Assembly: GCA_024220505.1 (NCBI GenBank)
Contig: JAKZZE010000021.1
Span: 1 to 64,000, forward strand
DNA length: 64,000 nt
Source of the DNA: Rhizopus arrhizus
Lineage: Eukaryota; Mucoromycota; Mucoromycetes; Mucorales; Rhizopodaceae
Reading direction: 5' to 3'
This document shows positions 42,020-50,950 of the stretch, one piece after another. Each line of letters opens with the position of its first letter. Positions within the stretch are counted from its first letter, which is position 1. The notes beneath the pieces are model-generated. The model made no database searches and was not told where the DNA came from. It worked only from the letters and a program-made list of their open reading frames with translations. Both the position numbers and the translations under genes were made by a program.

Positions 42020-43340
42020 ATGAGTACTTTTGTATATGAAGACGGCCTTGGAAATTTTGTGGGAGAGAATAGAGAAGAAGCAGTGATTACTGAAATGGAG
42101 GTTGACGATGAAACTTATCCACTAGACAGCGTTACAAACTATGATCAGTACATGGACTTGAAGCCTCCTGAGAAGCAAGTTATAAAAAAAGAAAAGATTG
42201 TGAGCGCTGGTGGAGTACTAGTCGAGGCTCATTCAACAGGAAAAGGAAGACGTGCTTACAGAAAGTACTCGGACGAGGATAAAGAGTATTTTTTTGAGCT
42301 AGTTTATGAAAAGGGTCTGAATGTAGCCCAAGCCGCAAGGAAGCTATGTATGCCTACGCGAACTGCCCAGGGCTGGTACGATAGAGACCAAAAAGATCCA
42401 CAAGACATTATTCAGCGAAAAACTGCTAAGAATCCTGTTGGAAGACCACCATCTTTAGGCGAGGAACACAGGGTATTTTTAGTTGATTACATTGCTAAGA
42501 AGTCGTCGTTAACATTAGATGAAATAATGGACGGTTTATCAGCTCAATTTATGGACCTGAGCATCTCTAAAACTGCTGTATACAATTTCATGAAAGAAAA
42601 ATGTATAATCAGCTTGAAGAAGGCACACTTCCATTCAGCGGAAAGAAACTCATCTGAGAACATCGAAAGAAGATACAAATGGATTAAAAGATGGATGGAG
42701 ACTGATATGGACTATCTCAGTAATTGTATATTTATCGATGAGGCTGCTTTTCATATCAATACGAAGAGAACTGTAGCTTGGTCTAAGATAGGTAGTCTTG
42801 CCAAAGTAGTTATACCCAAGACAAGAGCAAAGACTACGACCATACTTGGGGCAATTTCTCCGTATGGAGTTATCAATGTGAAAGTGAGAAAGCCAAGAGC
42901 CGTTAATCAAAATAAGAAGAGAAAATCAGGAGGCAGTAAAGCTGTAATCAACAGTCAAAGTAGAGATAGTACTGTTACAGGCAACTATTTCAATTTCATA
43001 TGCGACACAATGGATGTTTTAGACAAGCACGAGGAGTTCAGAGATTGCTACATAGTAATGGATAACGCGCCTATTCACAAGAACGCTGACATTGAAAAAG
43101 AGATTAACAGACGGGGATATGGTTGTGTATATCTTCCTCCATATTCCCCTGAGCTAAATCCTATTGAGCAGTTTTGGTCTGTTTGTAAGAGCAAAATGAA
43201 AAGAGAAGAACTTGCAAGAAGAAACATTATCCTCAAGAATACGTGATGCATGCAATAGTATTCTTTTGAGTGATCTTAAAGGGTTTTGTAGATATTCCAT
43301 GACAAGGTTTGAAGATTGCTTAAATAGAAAACATATTTAA
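42020..43340 (+). pseudogene. IS630/Tc1-type DDE_3 superfamily transposase, C-terminal frameshift
   Basis: The gene starts ATG at 42,020. An acidic N-terminus is followed by a helix-turn-helix (YSDEDKEYFFELVYEKGLNV and onward), then GRPPSLGEEHR. The catalytic core has Asp 240 (IFIDEAAFH), Asp 348 (YIVMDNAPIHKNAD) and Glu 383 (YSPELNPIEQFW), DD34E. The main frame stops at 43,246, but homology-like sequence continues one frame over (SRIRDACNSILLSDLKGFCR) to TAA at 43,340, so one base was lost or gained near 43,225-43,235. The catalytic triad is intact and only the last about 35 residues are affected. This family is frequent in Mucoromycota genomes, from general knowledge. Confidence 0.85.
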
Positions 43341-43373
43341 TAAAGAAAGAATTACACTTAATTAGCATAATTT

Positions 43374-43397
43374 AGCTAATTTGTATGCTGAATTTGG
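43374..43397 (-). repeat. Right arm of inverted repeat flanking the DDE_3 gene
   Basis: Complement of 41,942-41,965 with two mismatches. Beyond it, 43,398-43,500 repeats short TTTGGCTAA and AATTCAGCTAAT motifs and is otherwise empty. Confidence 0.55.
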
Positions 43398-43508
43398 CTA
43401 AAAGGATTTTTATTTTTTGGCTAAGATTGCCTCAGGAAAATGACTAATTGTATTTTTTAAATTCAGCTAATTTTTTCAAAAGTTTGGCGAATAATTTCTG
43501 AAAATAGT

Positions 43509-43520
43509 GTATTCAATATC
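43509..43520. repeat. LINE target site duplication, left copy
   Basis: GTATTCAATATC. The same 12-mer follows the LINE at 48,378-48,389 and follows a second LINE tail at 48,619-48,630. Confidence 0.85.
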
Positions 43521-43644
43521 CGGGGCCATTTTTCCGCTTTCCATTAATTTCTATAACTTTTTTCCTTATTTGGCAAGCGATTCAAAAGACTTTCTACACA
43601 TTCAACAAAACTACATTTCGAAAACAAAACCTTTGACAATTGCA

Positions 43645-44859
43645 ATGGGACCCCTTAGAGGCGCCTATAACAAAACTCCAGATCCCGCGCTTTCGGAAGC
43701 ACAGCTGTCTACTTTGGAAGCTAAATTCCAAGCCGTTCGAAAGCAGTTGACGTGCCCTGCATGTTTCGAAACCACCACTTTCTATCGACACGGCTCCTCA
43801 CCTAAAGAACCTTTCCAACCCCAATTCACATGCACCGCATGCCACAAAACTATTAAAGCCTATGAATTGTATCCAATTATTCACGCTATGTATTTAGGGA
43901 TCCAAACTTCATCGGCCCAATCTCAAGCTATGGACGCTGAGTCTAACTCCTCACCTGACCCCAAAAATGGCGATAGCCAATCCGCTCTCGTACAACAGTT
44001 ATGTCAAACTGTAGAACGCCTAACTAATGAACTTTCCCAAGCTCGCAGTGAAATTCAACACTTACAAGAACGTATTAATACCATGCACTCGACTACTACC
44101 CCTCTGTCGTCCTTGGAATTTCCAACCCTCCAAGAATCCCAAATTCGCCCTACCGCTTTCCCGGATGCACCATGGAATAACCCCGTTAAACTTCAAGCAC
44201 TGAAACAACCGTCAATACAACGTATTGAACAACGTCGTATCCAACGAGAAGCCACTGCAGCACGCTTCTTCCAACCTCCCTCTGAGAACCAGGGATTTAA
44301 ATACCTTTACATTCCTACCAAAGCACGTATCCCCGTCGGCACTATTCGTACCACTTTTCGTAAACTCGGTGTCAATAATGCACGTCTCCTTGACATACAC
44401 TATCCTGCTCGCAATACGGTCGCTGTGCGTATTCACAACGATTATGAAACTGAATTTGTTGAACTCCTCACCCGTAAGAACATCCACATTAGAACCGATT
44501 TTACTCCGTTTAATGGTAAAATCCTAGCCGACCCCAAATATACCGCACTTCCTCAGGAAGAACGTGATTCCATTGCCATCAGACTCCAGAAACTTCGTCT
44601 CTCTCGCGCACTTGACTACATCAGATCCCCAGTCAAATATGCTGTAGCTCGCTATTTTCTAGACCAAGAATGGATTTCCCGCACCAGATATGACGAAAAT
44701 ATGGCAGATCGGTATAACACAAAGTTAACTTCAATCTTCGATCAGACATCGCAACAACAAACAACCCACGATATTTTCAATGATGCATCTGATAATGACC
44801 TTGACATGGAAGCCGTAGACGAACTACCCACCGGCACTTCACCTCCTGCTTCGCATTAA
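43645..44859 (+). CDS. LINE ORF1 protein (zinc ribbon and coiled coil)
   Basis: I choose ATG at 43,645 (MGPLRGAYNKTPDP, about 404 residues) because the upstream in-frame codons lie in or next to the target duplication, outside the element. Two CxxC pairs (CPACFETTTF and CTACHKTIKAYE) could form a zinc ribbon. A coiled coil follows (LCQTVERLTNELSQARSEIQ). The central region KYLYIPTKARIPVGTIRTTF resembles RNA-binding ORF1 regions in layout only. The stop at 44,857-44,859 is four bases before the ORF2 ATG, suggesting coupled translation. It is presumably the RNA-binding particle protein of the LINE. Confidence 0.75.
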   Translation: MGPLRGAYNKTPDPALSEAQLSTLEAKFQAVRKQLTCPACFETTTFYRHGSSPKEPFQPQFTCTACHKTIKAYELYPIIHAMYLGIQTSSAQSQAMDAESNSSPDPKNGDSQSALVQQLCQTVERLTNELSQARSEIQHLQERINTMHSTTTPLSSLEFPTLQESQIRPTAFPDAPWNNPVKLQALKQPSIQRIEQRRIQREATAARFFQPPSENQGFKYLYIPTKARIPVGTIRTTFRKLGVNNARLLDIHYPARNTVAVRIHNDYETEFVELLTRKNIHIRTDFTPFNGKILADPKYTALPQEERDSIAIRLQKLRLSRALDYIRSPVKYAVARYFLDQEWISRTRYDENMADRYNTKLTSIFDQTSQQQTTHDIFNDASDNDLDMEAVDELPTGTSPPASH

Positions 44860-44863
44860 AGAA

Positions 44864-47800
44864 ATGAGTTCTTTAAGAATTTCTCTCTTTAATGCCACAG
44901 GCCTTCCTAGACAAGCTATCTCACCTTTACTTCAATTTTCACAAGACTCTGACCTCCTCTTTATCACTGAAACATGGCTTCTTTCACCAAACAAATACCC
45001 ATCCTCTTGGACTCAATATCATACATATGGATTACCAGCCAACTCTTTCAACGTTCACCGTGGTACCCTTGGTCTGGCCCTTCTGATTAACCCAAAATGT
45101 AACCTACCTGTTTACCAACTTACTCATGAACATCCTCTATTAGCTAAGTATTCCTTATCTATTATTCTCTCTAAAAAATACTCATCCACTGTCTATATCT
45201 ACCCCCTTCTTTAGACACTGAAGCCATACAACAAATACTAGATTTACTGCCTTTGCATATGCCACGTACAACCACCACCATTATTTGTGGGGATTTCAAT
45301 GCAAGAATGGGAGACTTTACCGGCGATACTAGAACAAACTCCACTGGTCGACAGATATTTAACTGGATGACGGCCAACAATCTTATTTTATGGAATGAAC
45401 GCCTTACTCATGGACAACCCACCTCGTATACATTTCAGGGCACCAGTATCATTGACTACTTCTTCAGCACAGTAGAACTACTCACACCGACCCTTCGTAT
45501 TCGCGATGATCTGTCACTCAACTCCAACCACAAGTTCATGACTCTGTCTTTTTCTGTCCAAGACACACTCTCTGCTCTGCCGCCACCCCCACGGATCACT
45601 TGGAACATTAACAAACTCAAACGTCCCAAATACCGTGGATTATATAGGAAAGTGTTTATAGAAAAATTATCCTTAATACTTCCTCCACACCCATCTCTTG
45701 CATTTCCCGATAGGGCTTCCGCATGTAATTATATTGATCACATCCATGATCACCTTTGCAACACCATCATTTCCACACTAGACACTGTCTGTGGTCGACG
45801 TTCGACTCATATCGATGACTACCTACGTGATTTTTGGACACCTGAAATGAAGGCCGCATTTACTCGCAAGGAATACCTATACAAGAAATGGCGAAAAGCT
45901 AGAGGCTTGAACTGTCTTCGATATTGGGAACAACATCAAGCGGCTCAGGCTGCTCTACGAAGACTGATAACACAACGTAGGAGAGAAACATGGCGGTTAT
46001 TTTGTCAGCAACTCGAGCAAGGCGATTACACCAAGACTATTGCGAAATTCAGTAGAATCCGTAAAAATCGGAAGATCAAAGCCACTTTCTCGACAACTGA
46101 AGGACCTCAACACTCAGCAGATGTTATGGCACAGCACCTACAACAAATTTTTGCAGGTGATTTGTTGCCCAATCGTTCTCGTTCTCACCCCCACACATAT
46201 ACTACACAGCCTTTTGATCTCCACTCTTGTCCCATCACAATAGACAGCATTAAGCAAGCAATCAGTGAACTCCCTCGGGGTAAAGCACCTGGTGTGGACC
46301 ATATAACCCTCGAAATGCTCCTACCCATCACTGACACATTAACACCTATCTTGCTGTACACTTTCAAACTATGTTGGCAATGGTCCTACACACCTCCCTC
46401 TTGGCGAGTGGCTCAAGTCCTCCCAATCCATAAGAAAGGATCCATATCCGGCCCTGCTAATTTTCGACCGATTAGCTTGACATCCACATTTCGCAAAATC
46501 CTTGAAAAACGCTCCAGCTCCCTCTCGAAGAAGACGGTCCTCCTCTAGATATCGCTCAAGGTGGCTTTCGCCATTCTCGCAGTACGTTGGACCAAGTACT
46601 TTGCCTCATTGATACCTGTGCTATCATGCGTAGAAAACACAATATCAACCCTACGTTGGCTTTCCTCGACATCAAATCTGCCTATGATTCTGTTGATCGG
46701 AATTACATTTGGGACTCTCTACAATCCTCTATACCTCCAGCCCTTCTTGGTCTCCTCCGTAATTTGTTCGACGATGTCCAAATTGAAGTAATTGTCTCCA
46801 ACGCTACCTCATCTCGATTTAAGCCAACTACTGGGGTTTTACAGGGCTCTATTCTCTCTCCCTATTTGTATTCTGTCTACATCAACCAACTACCAGCATT
46901 ACTTCGTGATCAGCCACTCAACTTAGCACAACCTCTCGAAGTCTGCCACTTTGCAACCTCCATCACCAGCCTTTTGTACGCAGATGATGTTGTTCTCATT
47001 GCGGATAGTAGTCGCCTCCCAACGCTTCTACAAAAATGCGAAGAACACAGTCAATTGTTAGGATACCGCTGGAATCCGCTTAAATGCGCTATTGTGGCTC
47101 CTAGCTCAGACGCCTCCACCTACTTTTTGTACGGTACTGCAATTCCGTCTCAATCGTCCTTCCCGTATTTAGGTATACCAATTGGCCCAGGCGGGCACTT
47201 ACTTAGCAACGATCTGATACAACACAATGTAAACAAAGCTCTTCAAACAATGAATCAAATGTCGGCCATCGGTGTTAACCACAAAGGCTTCAGTCCACTT
47301 TTATCAGTACGGTTTTACTCCCAAATTGTCCGGTCTCAACTCGAATACGGCCTTGCTATTAGCGCCATTTCCCCCACTCAAATGAAGAAGCTTGAAGACT
47401 GTCAAACCAAATGCATCAGACGTATTTTTGGAGGCAACTCTCGTTCATCAACCAAGGTAATGCTACATTTGACCAATCAGCCGACCATGAAGGAACGTGT
47501 CCATCGTTTACAAGGCAAATACATACTACGATCTCTCAATGGACCAGAAGATACCCTCTTATCCCAATTTCTTCCATACCTCCGTACTTCGACAAGCATT
47601 TCACATTGGTACAAGCTGTCAAAGACCCCAGTCTGGCAACGTTGCTGCACCTCTTCCAACATTGAAAGTCTAAACATTCGTCAGTTCAATTTAATCTTTA
47701 AAGATTTCCGTTTAGAAAACCTTCAAAAACAACGCGATGCCACCAATTCGGTCCTCATTTCCGCCTGTCGCCCAACTTTAAGTGTTGATCCAATACTATG

Positions 47801-48191
47801 GCTTCCCATGAGCCCCGCTGAACGCAATCGACTTGTACGCTGGCGCCTTCGGTGGTTACCGGGTGGTGTTCCCAAACCCTGTATTTACCATCCCAACGAT
47901 CTGCTCACTCGCTCACACTCCATCCGCTGCTTACATGTGCATCGTCGTTTACAGATGCCACTTACAGAACCGGATCCCCTCTCTTTCCTACTCAATAAGC
48001 TCCCAACTAAAAAACAACAATATGGTATTGCATCTCGCCGACCAGATCCTCATCGATTCTCTGCTTGGAAAATCCGTTGACCTAATATTTGTCAAATTCT
48101 TTTTGAGCTCGATTACCTGCATCATGGCAAGATCCCCCCAATGACCCTCCCTCTTGGTACCAAGTTCATTAACTGGCTTTGCAAGGACTAA
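44864..48191 (+). pseudogene. LINE ORF2: AP-type endonuclease and reverse transcriptase, two frameshifts and one stop
   Basis: The N-terminal endonuclease motifs are FITETWLL, ICGDFNARMGD, SIIDYFFST and NSNHKFMTL. Reverse transcriptase follows with SELPRGKAPGVDHITLEML, VAQVLPIHKKGS, ANFRPISLTST, GGFRHSRSTLDQ, LAFLDIKSAYDSVD, TTGVLQGSILSPYL and the catalytic LLYADDVVLIAD. Frameshifts lie near 45,205-45,215 (C run, YIYPLL) and near 46,508-46,514 (after FRKILEK). A TGA at 48,078-48,080 replaces a codon, possibly Trp, after SAWKIR; the frame continues to LGTKFINWLCKD and ends at 48,191. No C-terminal zinc knuckle is seen. Confidence 0.9.
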
Positions 48192-48390
48192 TCTAGTATT
48201 TATAATTATGTCTTCTTTGTCCACTTCCCTTCCCTTCCTTTTTCCCTTTTTGACTATCAAAAAGGTTTTTCGTTCATTTAACCATTTTTTTTATCTAACC
48301 CGGGCAATGCAATCCTAAAAGTGATTATGTGCTCACATGGGGTTTTTAATTTTTATAAATAAAAATAATCTTTAATCGTATTCAATATCC

Positions 48391-48618
48391 CCCACTTGGT
48401 ACCAAGTTGGTAGCTTGGATATGCAATAATTGATCTAGTATTTGAAGATACATTTTCTTTTTCCTCTTCCCTTCTTTCTCTTTTTTCCCTTTTGACTAGC
48501 AAAAGGTTTTTAGTTTCTTTTATACTCCCCCTTGATCTGACCCGGGCAATCCAATATTCATATTATTATGTACTCACATGGGTTTTGCGAAATAATAATA
48601 ATAATAAAAAATTTAATC
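48391..48618 (+). mobile_element. 5'-truncated second LINE copy (3' tail only)
   Basis: About 228 bp resembles the last part of the full LINE: CTTGGTACCAAG, then GATCTAGTATTT, a pyrimidine-rich tract, CTTTTGACTA, GACCCGGGCAAT, TACTCACATGGG and a TTTAATC tail. It is followed by a third copy of GTATTCAATATC at 48,619. It is diverged from the first tail, so it is a separate insertion of a related element. Confidence 0.85.
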
Positions 48619-48734
48619 GTATTCAATATCAATGTAACGAAAATGGTGTGACTATGGTAGCCAGTAAAGAGGTTACACGAAGCAAATGTGAAAAAAGTTG
48701 AAAAGTAAAAAAAGTCAAAAAAAAATATTATATA

Positions 48735-48900
48735 CACTAGGTGAAAAAATAGGGACAACCTACCCTAAAATAATTTTTAACTTTTTTTTTTTCTCCTCCA
48801 CTCCGTACGACATCCAAGCCATGCCTATAGAGCGTAACCTTAGGTAGTGAGTATTACGTTTCCCGCATGTAAAACTGATCAGGATAACATATGGCGGAAG
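48735..48900. mobile_element. Fragment of a further Tc1-like element (Tc1-G)
   Basis: After TATA, a terminal-like sequence CACTAGGTGAAAAAATAGGG starts at 48,735. It has the form of the Tc1 termini seen elsewhere, and an AACATATGGCGGAAG motif at about 48,886 resembles Tc1-A interior sequence. No matching right terminus is seen, so it is a truncated copy; the right boundary is approximate. The neighbouring 48,631-48,734 is low-complexity and featureless. Confidence 0.45.
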
Positions 48901-48904
48901 AAAA

Positions 48905-49057
48905 GAGGTTTTTTCTGCTATTCCAATGTTACACGGAAGTTTAACCAATCACAATCCAACATTGCCGCCTTCACAAGGTCCATCAGCTACGATTTCACCA
49001 TCTAATGGTTCGGCATCTGCAAACTCATCTCCTGCCGCTGTATGGCAGTCATTCCGC
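48905..49057 (+). pseudogene. Fragment of a gag-like gene, C-terminal part, cut by Gypsy-2
   Basis: An open frame reads FSAIPMLHGSLTNHNPTL and on to SSPAAVWQSFR, then meets the Gypsy-2 LTR. Beyond Gypsy-2 at 55,173 the frame resumes as NYSRTVRGTSVVVEQRLI and stops at 55,247. The tail resembles the end of the gag-like gene at 58,539 (ARGTILSTQF...VVEQQLIVVDID). The upstream portion is missing. Confidence 0.55.
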
Positions 49058-49520
49058 ATGTTGTAAACATAGTTATTTTCTATATGATATCAGTTGTATT
49101 AAAATAAATAACGATACACAAAAAGATTAAACTATGATTGAACAATTCCACACTTTTCCAAATTTAGAACAATAAGATCAATATCTGTCATCCTAGAGAG
49201 TCTAATCAATTGTCAACCCCAAAAGTAATTAGATCAAAGTTAATTGACTGGTTATTATTTCTATTGTTCAATTTCAGATGCATATATTAGAACATCGACA
49301 AGCTTTAGCTTAATCATTGGTTCTTCAGCACGACATCGTGACCGAGTCTATATCTTTTATATCTACGCTCACAAAGAATATAAATAGATGCCAACTTTTT
49401 ATCCATAAAGCGAGGCCTTTTCGCAATATAAAGAAATCTGCAATAAAGAAGGATTTTAATTTTATATTGCTGCTATTGTTTTTTTGTTTAATTTTTTTAT
49501 TTAATCTTGCGATTAAAACA
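49058..49520 (+). repeat. Gypsy-2 5' LTR
   Basis: 463 bp with TG...CA ends and TATA-like box near 49,377. It nearly matches the 3' LTR; a visible difference is GATTAAAACA here versus GATTAAAGCA there. Confidence 0.93.
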
Positions 49521-49567
49521 TTTTTTAAAATTAATCATCCTTCTGGTTCCTACCCTGGTAAACTGCT

Positions 49568-50950
49568 ATGGAAAACCCTAAACAAGAAGATCGACCCATG
49601 GAGCAAGATCCATCCGATATGGAGATCGAACAAACAAGTCAAGACCCCTCTCTAACTGAAGATGGCTCTGAAGTAACCCCTACTATAAATGCCAATGCGC
49701 ATGAAGATATTAATGATCATGATGACATTGATGCTGAAGTTTCAAAACTCATAAGATATAAAAAGGAAGAATCTGCTCGGTTATATCAAAAGCATATAAT
49801 GGCTGGTGAAGAAAAACAAGCAGACTTGGCGTTCAAAAAAATGAGAAAATATGGTGCACAATTGCTTGCTCTCTCTGGTAAATTTGTTTCTCCTGTAATT
49901 ACTCCTGTCAAGAAGGAAATTGGTTTGCGGTTGACTCAAAATGATATACCCAAGTTTCAACTCTCCTCTTGGCCTGATGTCCCATTTCCTGGTGAGAAAT
50001 GTTATGAATCTGTCGAACATTTTTTGCGGTCCTTTGAAAAGGTAATCTATTCTGCTGCCTTGGACATTCAAGAGGTTTGGCGCCGGTATCTCCCTGTTTC
50101 TTTGGCCTTTGACCATGATGATTGGATTGAAAAAGAGCTCAAAAGATGTGATACATGGAACACAGCTAGAATTGTCTTTACGAACAAATTCTTGACTGAT
50201 AATGCTAGAACAGATGCTATGCATCGTCTATTCACAATGAACATGAATAAAAATGAATCTGTCTCCTCGTATATGACCCGATTTTTAAGCACTTGTATTG
50301 AGGCTGGGGCAAATAAAAATGATCCTATGGTAGCTGCTAGATTTAAAGCATCATTCTCTGAACCTGTTCTTGAGAAGTGTAAGACAGCTTTTGTTTTGAA
50401 AGAAAATAAGAATATACCATGGACTGTAGAGAGAGCTGCTGAAATAGCTAGAAATTTGCTAGGAGATGATCCAAGGACATACACAAGCTCATCCTATGCC
50501 AATGTTGCCAGTGGTAATAAAAGAATTCACACAAATGCTGGTCCTTTTAGTATTCAAAAAAGAAACAAAGGTCATGGTTCGTCTGGTGCTTTCTTTTGTT
50601 CAAGACATGGTGGTACAGCTGCAAATCACAATGAAGATGATTGCTACAGTAAAACAAAAAAGAAAAATGATGCTGCGTCGACCATGAACAATAAGTATTA
50701 TGGCAATAAAAATTTTCCTCAAAAAGCAAGCACAAGTAAACCCTGTCGCTATTGTGGTAGAAGTTGGTCCCATGGCCATCATTGTCAAGAATATGCAGAC
50801 TATAAAAGAAAACTTCATGTCGATCCAAAAAATCCAAGAGATTCGGACAAGTCAATTTATGCCATTGTTCGTACTGCAAATGAAGAAAATGATAATGATC
50901 ATGATATGACAGAAGCTGAAAACCACTCATATGACTGTAAGGCATTATGA
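49568..50950 (+). CDS. Gypsy-2 gag
   Basis: 460 residues start MENPKQEDRPMEQDPSDMEI. An acidic N-terminus precedes a retrotransposon gag region (about 130-300, with FQLSSWPDVPFPGEKCYESV and VSSYMTRFLSTCIEAGANKN). Cysteine/histidine knuckles lie near the end (CSRHGGTAANHNEDDC and CRYCGRSWSHGHHC). It forms the particle shell and packages RNA. Gag ends at TGA 50,948-50,950, but the next codons (NKKTEEEDTNPFKLL) are in the same frame as pol. In Gypsy-1 and Gypsy-3 gag and pol are one reading frame, so this TGA may be a mutated codon such as CGA, or a readthrough stop. Confidence 0.88.
   Translation: MENPKQEDRPMEQDPSDMEIEQTSQDPSLTEDGSEVTPTINANAHEDINDHDDIDAEVSKLIRYKKEESARLYQKHIMAGEEKQADLAFKKMRKYGAQLLALSGKFVSPVITPVKKEIGLRLTQNDIPKFQLSSWPDVPFPGEKCYESVEHFLRSFEKVIYSAALDIQEVWRRYLPVSLAFDHDDWIEKELKRCDTWNTARIVFTNKFLTDNARTDAMHRLFTMNMNKNESVSSYMTRFLSTCIEAGANKNDPMVAARFKASFSEPVLEKCKTAFVLKENKNIPWTVERAAEIARNLLGDDPRTYTSSSYANVASGNKRIHTNAGPFSIQKRNKGHGSSGAFFCSRHGGTAANHNEDDCYSKTKKKNDAASTMNNKYYGNKNFPQKASTSKPCRYCGRSWSHGHHCQEYADYKRKLHVDPKNPRDSDKSIYAIVRTANEENDNDHDMTEAENHSYDCKAL

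Larger units (their letters stand above)
43521..48377 (+). mobile_element. LINE (non-LTR retrotransposon), near full length, about 4.86 kb
   Basis: It is bounded by GTATTCAATATC on both sides. A short 5' leader of about 124 bp is followed by ORF1, ORF2 and a roughly 190 bp 3' tail ending in an AAATAAAAATAATC-rich stretch. Two frameshifts and one stop in ORF2 make this copy inactive. Confidence 0.9.

Noticed and set aside
43507..43644. LINE ORF1 starting upstream at 43,507
   Set aside because: That start overlaps the target duplication and lies before the element's 5' end.
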